Of a stretch of DNA of 45,206 nucleotides, positions 24,410-32,100 are shown piece by piece. Positions within the stretch are counted from its first letter, which is position 1. Every line of letters starts with the position of its first letter. The notes under the pieces are model-generated. The model saw only the letters and a program-made list of their open reading frames with translations, had not been told where the DNA came from and searched no databases. This stretch comes from JBOGFC01 sp050742155 (GTDB taxonomy: Bacteria; Actinomycetota; Acidimicrobiia; Spongiisociales; JALYHC01). The stretch spans positions 1-45,206 of the forward strand of contig JBOGFC010000083.1 in the NCBI GenBank assembly GCA_050742155.1, read 5' to 3'. The position numbers were made by a program, and so were the translations under genes.

Positions 24410-27307
24410 TCAATCCCGATAGGGGAGGCGGAGCACCTTGCGAACGAGGTCCACTCGCGAGCCGACACCCAACTTGGCATAAGCCATCGACAGATGACTC
24501 TCCACGGTGCGGGGGCTGATAAAGAGCCGTTGCCCGATCTCGCGGGCGGTGTGCCCTTCGACGGCCAGAGCTACTACCTGGTGCTCTCGGGGCGTCAGCC
24601 TCTCCGGCCCCAACAATGCAGCTACCGCCCGGTGGCCCGGTTTTCCCAGCTCCCGCAGCCTGTCGAGGATTCGCTCCCGCCGGATCCGAGCTCCGCACGC
24701 CCTCAATTGCTCCTCAGCCTGAGTGAAAAGCTCAATCGCCAGCGAACGATCAGCCCAGGCGGCCGCGTCTGCGAAGACCATAAGGGCCCGGGCGTGGTCG
24801 AGCCGGCGCCCGCTCTCAGCCATCACCTGGGTGGCGTGACCGAGCGCCTCGAGGTCAGGGATCAGGCCGTCAACCATCTGCAGCCGAGCAGTGGCCAGAG
24901 CTGCCAAGGCTTCATCCACCGACTCCCCACTCTCTTCCCACATTTGGGCGAGAACAGCCGCCGCCCGTTCAACGGCACTCCGGTCGGCGATCTGTGCGCC
25001 GGCCTCGGCCAGATCGAGGAAGAAGGAGCCGTCCAGATGGACGTGGTCCACCGCCTCTTGCCACACCTTCACCGCTTGGCCGGGGTCGCCGGAGTGCCAG
25101 GCCACCAACCCTTCCGCGTAATCGCACCAGTCACTGAAGAGGAAGAAGGGACTTTCGCCGTAGACCTGCTGGGCCAGCTCCAGGTAGGGACGAGCCTCCT
25201 GGAAACGGCCCAGCTCGGCCGCGGCCATTGCCCCCAGTCCCAGCACCCAGGCTTTTCTCCTGCTCATCACCCCGCGGGCGTGGCAAGCCTGCGCGGCCTC
25301 GAGCACTCCATTCAGGTCCCCGGCCATCCAGCGCACCTGGGCAGTCAGCTCGAGGAAGACAGTCTCGGAATGGTCCGGGTGGCATTTTCCGGCCTCCTCG
25401 AGCACGGCCAAGGCGTCTTCCGTCCTGCCCGACCAGGTCAGCGCCGAGGCCAGCACGGCCGATCCGGCCACCTCTCGGTAGTGGTTACCCACTTTGGTGG
25501 CGAGGGCGATTGACCGTCGCAAGGCTTGCTGGCCCTCCCGATAATGCCTCGCAGGGATCGCTCCGCAGCCGCAGGCGAACCAGGCCTGGACGGCAGCTTC
25601 CTCATCACCAGCCTCCTCGCCCGCCTCGGCCACCGACCGTGCCATGTCCTCCATCTCGCCATAACCGCGCAGCAGCCCACTGAGCCAGGCCAGTTCAACC
25701 TCGACGATGCGAGCCTGATGAGGCTCGCCGGCCGCGAGGAACAGTTCCCGAGCCGCCCTTCCCGCGGTCCGGGCCTCTTCCACCTCCCCGGCTCCCCAGC
25801 TGAGCAGCCCGCACAGGCGGAACTCGAGGATCGCCCGTCGCAAAGACTCCCCCTCGACCGGTAACAGGTCCCGGGCCCGCCGCAAAGCCTGGATGGCGGC
25901 GGCGGGATTGGCGTCGGCTCGGTGCTCCGACAGCCACTCCGCCCGTCGGTCCAAGGTGTCGAGCACCTTCAGCCAACGCGCGTCGCCTCTGGGGAGGAAG
26001 TCCACCAGGGAGCCGAGTATGGCCAGCGACTCGTGCAGGGTTCCGTGCCTTTCCGCCTGTTGGAGGGCTGCCAACAGCCCATCTATAGCTTCGGGGTCAC
26101 CCGGGCGAGCGGCCCGAACGTGGTGAGAGGCTGCCCGGCCGAGGCGTCCCTCTGCCGCCAGCAATCCGGCCAGCCGTCGATGCAACTGGCGACGCCTGGT
26201 CGGCGGGAGGCCCTCGTAGATCGCCTCCTGAATGAGGGGATGAGTGATTCGGTACGTCAGCTGCCCGCCAGTGTCCTCTTCGACGACCAGGTGGTGGACG
26301 ATGGCGCGCTGAAGTGCCTCCCCCAGTCGGTCGACAACCTCGTCCATGAGGGGCGCCATCTCCTCGAGTTGGAGCGGCTCCCCGGCTACGGCTAGTCCCT
26401 CTACCACCGCCAAGGCCTGGCTCTCGAGACGCCCGACGAGATTCACTACCCAGGTCCTCAACCCAACAGGGACCCTGGTCAGCGCCGGGGCCTCCGGATC
26501 ACCCCCTTCCTCGGCGACGGCCCGCAAGAGACCCAGGGCGATCAGGGGATTGCCCCGGGAGTGCCTCACCAACCAGTCGACCAGGGCCCGAGAAGGTTGG
26601 GGTCGATCCAGCACGGCGGCCGCCATATCCTCGAGTGCCGCCTCGGAGAGGGGTGCCAGCTCCAACCGCCGGAGCCGGTCCTGCTGCTCCAAGCGAAGCA
26701 CCACGTCGGTGGCCAGCAAGGACTCGGAGAGGTCACCAGGCCGGGCAGCCAGCACCACCAGGCACCTCGCCGACCCGAGGTTCCTTCCCAGATAGTCGAG
26801 GGCATGCCATGAGGATGGGTCGGCCAAATGGGCGTCGTCGAGGAACACCACCAACGGCGATCGAGCGCTCAGGTTCTGGAGAAGTTCGGCCAGCCCAGCG
26901 AGGAGACGGGGTCGGGGTGGCTCGGCTTTACCCTCGCGGGTGGCCACCGCGGCGATCCGATGGGACAGGGCAGCCAGGTCATCCACGAACCCTCCGCACA
27001 GCCTGGCGATCTCGTCCGGAGGCAGGCTGCGCAGGTAAGAGTCGAGAGCCTCCCCCCAGAGCTCGTAGGCGGCGGTCCTTCCGAAGGGGCCACCTGCTCC
27101 TACAAGACGCAGGAAACGGCCACCGGCTCCATTGAGGAACTCGCGGGCAAGGCGGGTCTTCCCGACGCCGGGCTCGCCGCTGAGGAGCAGACATCGAAAC
27201 TGGCCTTTTCGACTCTCCTCCAGCTCGGCTTCCAGTACCGCCAGCTCGGCGGCTCGCCCGACCAGCGGAGTGGACCGGAACGGTCCCCCAGTGGGCATGC
27301 GAGCCAT
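24410..27307 (-). CDS. Large ATP-binding LuxR-family (LAL/MalT-like) transcriptional regulator
   Basis: About 965 residues from ATG 27305-27307, preferred because AGGG lies seven bases upstream; ATG 27341-27343 would add 12 residues without a ribosome site. An AAA/STAND module opens the protein: TPLVGRAAELAVLEAEL, Walker A SGEPGVGKTRLA and Walker B PLVVFLDDAHLADP. A helical TPR-like middle of some 500 residues follows. A C-terminal LuxR helix-turn-helix closes it (LTPREHQVVALAVEGHTAREIGQRLFISPRTVESHL). LAL regulators sense a ligand and activate neighbouring genes; targets here are probably on the island. The gene is divergent from the small membrane gene at 27502. Confidence 0.92.
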   Translation of the reverse strand: MARMPTGGPFRSTPLVGRAAELAVLEAELEESRKGQFRCLLLSGEPGVGKTRLAREFLNGAGGRFLRLVGAGGPFGRTAAYELWGEALDSYLRSLPPDEIARLCGGFVDDLAALSHRIAAVATREGKAEPPRPRLLAGLAELLQNLSARSPLVVFLDDAHLADPSSWHALDYLGRNLGSARCLVVLAARPGDLSESLLATDVVLRLEQQDRLRRLELAPLSEAALEDMAAAVLDRPQPSRALVDWLVRHSRGNPLIALGLLRAVAEEGGDPEAPALTRVPVGLRTWVVNLVGRLESQALAVVEGLAVAGEPLQLEEMAPLMDEVVDRLGEALQRAIVHHLVVEEDTGGQLTYRITHPLIQEAIYEGLPPTRRRQLHRRLAGLLAAEGRLGRAASHHVRAARPGDPEAIDGLLAALQQAERHGTLHESLAILGSLVDFLPRGDARWLKVLDTLDRRAEWLSEHRADANPAAAIQALRRARDLLPVEGESLRRAILEFRLCGLLSWGAGEVEEARTAGRAARELFLAAGEPHQARIVEVELAWLSGLLRGYGEMEDMARSVAEAGEEAGDEEAAVQAWFACGCGAIPARHYREGQQALRRSIALATKVGNHYREVAGSAVLASALTWSGRTEDALAVLEEAGKCHPDHSETVFLELTAQVRWMAGDLNGVLEAAQACHARGVMSRRKAWVLGLGAMAAAELGRFQEARPYLELAQQVYGESPFFLFSDWCDYAEGLVAWHSGDPGQAVKVWQEAVDHVHLDGSFFLDLAEAGAQIADRSAVERAAAVLAQMWEESGESVDEALAALATARLQMVDGLIPDLEALGHATQVMAESGRRLDHARALMVFADAAAWADRSLAIELFTQAEEQLRACGARIRRERILDRLRELGKPGHRAVAALLGPERLTPREHQVVALAVEGHTAREIGQRLFISPRTVESHLSMAYAKLGVGSRVDLVRKVLRLPYRD

Positions 27308-27501
27308 TATGGTGCCCTGCGCCAGCCGAGGGGGCGGCCTCATCTTTTACGGGGCGAGCGGCTAACGAACATGCGGGGAGTGAAACCTGCGCCCGCTGGT
27401 CTGGCAGGAGGTATTCGCGCCTGGACGCCGACACGATTCCGTAGGCGATTCCGTAGGTCCACGGATGCACCCCTTCCGGCCAGCGCCGTACGGTTCCATC
27501 C

Positions 27502-27870
27502 GTGGCACGCTTACGAGAGTTGGGAGGCTTGGCGGCCTTCGTGGCAGCCTTGGGGTTGGTGGTCCTGGTGGGAGCGCATCTCTTGTTTGGCTCCGATCCC
27601 GATAGCTACTGCCGGGCCGCTACGCGGGGCTACGTCGACGGTCAGATCACCTACAACCGCCAGGTGAACGGACTGGGGCACAGTCTGGGTGCGGCGGACA
27701 TCGTCCCCCAGCTGAATCTCCCAACCAGTGAGCGCTTTGAGGCACTGGTCGAGGAGTGCGTCACGATGCGAGTGTGGGAGCGGCCCCTCCCGGTGCGTGA
27801 CGAGGAGGAACCTGGCTCCGCTTCCGGCGGCTCCGAGCGGAAAGACGATATCCAGCCCCTCGCCCCGTGA
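27502..27870 (+). CDS. Small membrane-anchored protein of unknown function
   Basis: 122 residues from GTG 27502. One hydrophobic anchor near the N-terminus (GGLAAFVAALGLVVLVGAHLLFG) is followed by a soluble part with two cysteines (SYCRAAT, ECVTMRV) that could form a disulfide if it is outside the membrane. The acidic, Ser/Gly-rich tail is probably disordered. It ends 38 bases before the cupin gene and may be co-transcribed with it. No family recognised. Confidence 0.55.
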   Translation: MARLRELGGLAAFVAALGLVVLVGAHLLFGSDPDSYCRAATRGYVDGQITYNRQVNGLGHSLGAADIVPQLNLPTSERFEALVEECVTMRVWERPLPVRDEEEPGSASGGSERKDDIQPLAP

Positions 27871-27908
27871 AGATGAGTCGAGGCGGTCCCGTCAGCAAAG
27901 GAGGAGAC

Positions 27909-28397
27909 ATGAAAACGAAATGGGCCTTGGCCGTCGCCGTCGGTCTCATCGGTCTCGCCGTGTACACCGCAAGTGCGCTGGCGACTCAGGGATCGGGGTT
28001 CACGGCCGTTCAGCAGTGGAAGGGTGTCTTTGGCGAGATAGACGTCAAAGCGGAGACCGACAGCTACGAACTCGAGCTCAAGGCGAAGGACGCCTCCGAC
28101 GTCTACGTCACCCGCAACGCGATCGCCGCCGGCGGGCATAGCGGCTGGCACACGCACCCCGGCCCGAGCCTGATCATCGTGACTGTCGGGGAGATCATGG
28201 CCTACGACGGCGACGATCCCACCTGCACGCCGACGCGCTACAGGGCTGGAGAGGGCTTCGTCGACCCAGGCGACGGCCACGTACACCTACTGCGGAACGA
28301 GACCGACGCCCCGGCGGAGACGGTCGCGGTCCAGATCCTACCGAAGGATGCGACGCGGCGGATCGACACGCCGGCTCCCGGCAACTGCCCCTTCTAG
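27909..28397 (+). CDS. Secreted single-domain cupin protein
   Basis: 162 residues. ATG 27909 is chosen because AAAGGAGGAG (27897-27906) precedes it. A signal peptide is clear (MKTKWALAVAVGLIGLAVYTASALA). The cupin core has NAIAAGGHSGWHTHPGPSLIIVTVGE, with metal-type histidines HxHP and the downstream EGFVDPGDGHVHLLRNET carrying the second-motif histidines. The CTPTRY and NCPF cysteines could pair outside the cell. Cupins of this layout bind small ligands or metal; function is unknown. It shares its region of the island with the LAL and the giant signalling protein. Confidence 0.8.
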   Translation: MKTKWALAVAVGLIGLAVYTASALATQGSGFTAVQQWKGVFGEIDVKAETDSYELELKAKDASDVYVTRNAIAAGGHSGWHTHPGPSLIIVTVGEIMAYDGDDPTCTPTRYRAGEGFVDPGDGHVHLLRNETDAPAETVAVQILPKDATRRIDTPAPGNCPF

Positions 28398-28482
28398 CGA
28401 TGGTTGCAAGCGGTATCGCGGGTCGCGGCGCCGCAGACGAGAGGCGGGCTCGCACTGGGGGCGGCGGCGCTGCTGGCGCTCC

Positions 28483-28883
28483 TATGAGGGGTTTACCGAG
28501 GCGCTGCAGGTTCTTGGCGATAGGCCCGAAGATCGAGTCCAGAGTGGCCTGCCGCACCTTCTCGGGAAGCCGATGCAGATGATGCAGTCCAACGGGGCGT
28601 GATTTCTCGACCTCGGACACCCGGCTCGCTCGGGCCTCGTCGCGGAGACGAAGCCGCTTCCCTTCCGCCGCCTCTTCCCGCGACCGTCGGAGCGACCCGG
28701 CCAGCTGGTGGTCGGAGAGGATGTTGAGGGTCTCCTCGAGTGACTCGAGATCGTCGGGACTCATCAGCACGAACGACGGGCGGCCGTTGCGCGTGACCAG
28801 GATCCGGTCCTGCTGCCTTCCACTCGGTCCGCCAGCTCGGACGGATGGGCCTCGACCTCGAAGAACGGAAGCGTCTCGCTCAT
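28483..28883 (-). pseudogene. Remnant of a Phd/YefM antitoxin - RelE/ParE-type toxin pair
   Basis: ATG 28881-28883 begins MSETLPFFEVEAHPSELADRVE, a Phd/YefM N-terminus. A frame change near 28807-28822 is needed to continue into DRILVTRNGRPSFVLMSPDDLESLEETLNIL, the rest of that family. The same frame then runs without a stop into LHRLPEKVRQATLDSIFGPIAKNLQRLGKPL, the start of a RelE/ParE-type toxin, which breaks off at about 28483. The toxin lacks its C-terminal catalytic half. The locus is decayed and gives no evidence for an active system. Confidence 0.7.
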
Positions 28884-29127
28884 GGGTCAGACTTATGGGT
28901 CTCCTGACATGAGCGTGGGTGATCAGAACCCCTCGTGCGGTAACACCAGGTCGTGGGGATGAGCAGGTCGGCGTGGTGGATCAGCTCCCGACTCCACCCC
29001 GGGCTGCTCGGGACCGCTTGGCAGACCCTCGCCCAGGTTTCCCTCCCCCGCATGTTCGTAGGGACGAGGGGATGGAGATCAGTGATTCTTTAATGGTTCT
29101 TGAACGAGGTGTGTGAAGATCCGGTAG

Positions 29128-32100
29128 ATGCAGGACCTGGACTCGAACGTCGTGACGGAGATCGGGTTGCGGATACGGGTGTTGGGCCCGCTGGACGCCG
29201 AACGCGACGGTGCGAGCGTCGATCTTGGCGGACCCAAGCAGCGGGGGGTGCTGGCGATGCTTCTCTCCGCGCCGATGCGGGCCTTGTCACGGGACCGGAT
29301 CATTGAGGGGATTTGGGGTGACGAGGGGTCGGAGGCGAACCGCCGCTCGTTCCACACCTACATATCCAATCTCCGGGCGCTTCTCGGGGACGTGATAGTC
29401 CGAGCCGGGGATACCTACCGCATCGAGATCGAGAGCGAGCGCCTCGACTCTCTGGTCTTCGAGAAGGCGGTCGACGAGGCCCGCCGCCTGGTTGCGACCG
29501 ATCCGGATGCGGCGGCCACCGGTCTCCGGGAGGCACTCGGCCTCTGGCGTGGTCGGCCGTATACGGACCTGGTGGAGGTCCCCGGCCTGGAGCCCGAGGT
29601 GAGGCGCCTCGAGGAGTTGCGCTTAGAGGCGGTGGAGCTTCGGATCGATGCCCAGCTGGCATTGGGCCTTCACGGGACTTTGGTACCCGAACTGGAGGCC
29701 CTGGCAGAAGAGCATCCAACCCGCGAGCGGTTCCGGGCCCAGCACATGCTGGTCCTGTACCGGTCGGGGCGCCAGGCGGAGGCGTTGCGGGCATACCGGC
29801 GCACGGAGTCCTTTCTGGCTGAGGAGATGGGGATCGAGCCGTCGCCGGAGCTGCGGGACTTGGAGCTGGCAATCCTCCAGCATGACGAGTCCCTGCTGGG
29901 CGGGGCCGGACGGGCGGTCACCCAGCGCCTGGCCTTCCTGGTGACCGACATCGAAGGCTCGACGGGACTGTGGGATCGGTTCCCCCAAGCGATGGCGGAG
30001 GCGCTGGCCGCCCACGATCGGGTGTTGCGGGAGGCGATTGAGGCCGAGGGAGGTCGGGTGTTCAAGCACACCGGGGACGGGGTGTTGGCCGCCTTCCCCA
30101 CCGCGGTGGCTGCGGTGAGATCCGCCGAGGCGACCCTCAGGAACCTGGCCCGAGAGGACTGGGGGGAGGTGGGAGAGCTGCGGGTGCGGATGGGGATCGA
30201 CGTGGGGGAGGCAGAGACCCGGGGCGGTGATTTCTTCGGGCCTCCTCTGAATCGTGCAGCCCGACTGTGTGCGATTGGCCATGGCGGTCAGGTCCTGATC
30301 TCGGCGGCCACCCAATCCGAAGTACTGGCCTCGGCCCCGGCCGGCCTCCAGGTCCGCCAGCTGGTTGAGGTCCACCTGCGCGGGATGGCAACCCCGGAGC
30401 GGGTGGCGCAGCTGGTGTTCGTGGGCCTGCCGGCAGAATTCCCCGACCTTCGGGTCGATGCCGATGCAGCCATAGTCGAGCGGGCCACGCCCATCTCGGT
30501 ACCGGGCTACGAGGCGCGAGAGCGGATAGGGGAGGGAGCCTTCGGGGTGGTGTGGCGGGCGTACCAGCCGTCTGTCGGCCGAGAAGTGGCGCTGAAGGTG
30601 ATCCGCCCCGAGCTGGCCTCCCAACCTCCCTTCGTACGTCGCTTCGAAGCGGAAGCCAGAACCATCGCCCGCCTGGCGCATCCCCACATCGTCCCGTTGA
30701 TCGACTTCTGGCGGGACACCACGTCTGCGTATCTGGTATTGGCCTTGTTGCCCGGCGGGTCGCTGGCAGAGGCTATGGCCTCAGGTCCGGTGGATCCCAC
30801 GGTGGCCCGACAAATCCTCCGCCAGGTAGGCGCCGCCTTGGATCATGCCCACTCGCAGGGCTTGTCCCACGGCGACCTCAAGCCGGCCAACGTCCTGCTG
30901 GATGATGCGGGCAACGCCTACCTGTCCGATTTCGGGATTGCCGCCCGGCTCCTGGATCCGGAAGTGGTGTCCTCCCTGTCTTCGGCCCCTCGGTACCGTG
31001 CCCCCGAGGAGGCAGCCACCGGGCCCACCCCTGCCGCGGACCTCTATGCCCTGGGGATGCTCGCCCGAGACCTGCTACCGGGGGTCGCCGAGATCGAGGC
31101 CGTGCTGGCCCGGACCACCGCCCTCCACCCCGGGGATCGTTACCGGACGGCGGCGGCTTTCCTGGCCGAGTTGTCCGGGGTGCTGGGCGAGGAGCCACCG
31201 GACGTCCGGCAGCCGGTGGTGTCCCGCAACCCCTACAAGGGTCTGCGCGCCTTCGACGTAGGCGACGCGGCGGACTTCTACGGACGGGACGAGCTGATAG
31301 CCACCCTCGTAGCGGCGGTCACCGAGCACGGCTTCGTCACCGTGGTGGGCCCCTCGGGGTCGGGCAAGTCGTCGGTCGTGAAGGCGGGGCTCCTTCCGGG
31401 GCTGGCTCGAGGAGCCATCGACGGGTCCGAAGAGTGGCGAAGCACGGCACTCACCCCCGGACCCGATCCCTTTCAGCGCCTGGCTCAGGCCCTGGAGGCG
31501 GTGTCGAGCGAACCCATTCATCCCGATGAGCTTCAATCGGGCAACCGGGGGCTGGTGGGTCTGCTCGACCGGCTGTCAAGAGGTACCCACGACGAGTTGG
31601 TGGTGGTCATCGACCAGCTCGAGGAGCTCTACACCCTGGTCGACTCGCCACAGGAACGTTGTAGCTTCATCGACCTGATCGCCGATGCCGCTGAGGATCC
31701 GGCAAGCCGGGTCCGGGTGGTGACCACCCTGAGAGCCGACTTCTACGATCGTCCGCTGGAGGATGAGCGTCTCGGCCGGCTGGTCCGAGATGGGCTGGTC
31801 ACCGTTCTCCCCCCCACCCGGGAGGAGCTGGTGCAGATGATCACCGCCCCGGCCCAGGCTGTGGGTTTGCGCTGGGAGCCCGGCCTCCCCCACCGTATCG
31901 CCGAGGATGTCGCCCACCAACCCGGAGGCCTGCCCCTGTTGCAGTATGCGCTCACCGAGCTGGTGGAGCACCGAAGTGGCGACCTGCTCACCACAACCGA
32001 CTACCACAGCATCGGGGAGGTGGCCGGAGCCTTGGCCCTCAGAGCCGAGACCCTCTACCAGAGGCTCACCCCAGCCCAGCAGGAGGCGGCCCGCCAGGTG

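Noticed and set aside
28195..28482. Continuation of the toxin frame antisense to the cupin gene
   Set aside because: Composition becomes Arg/Ser/Pro-rich with no toxin motifs; the cupin on the other strand has strong family signatures.
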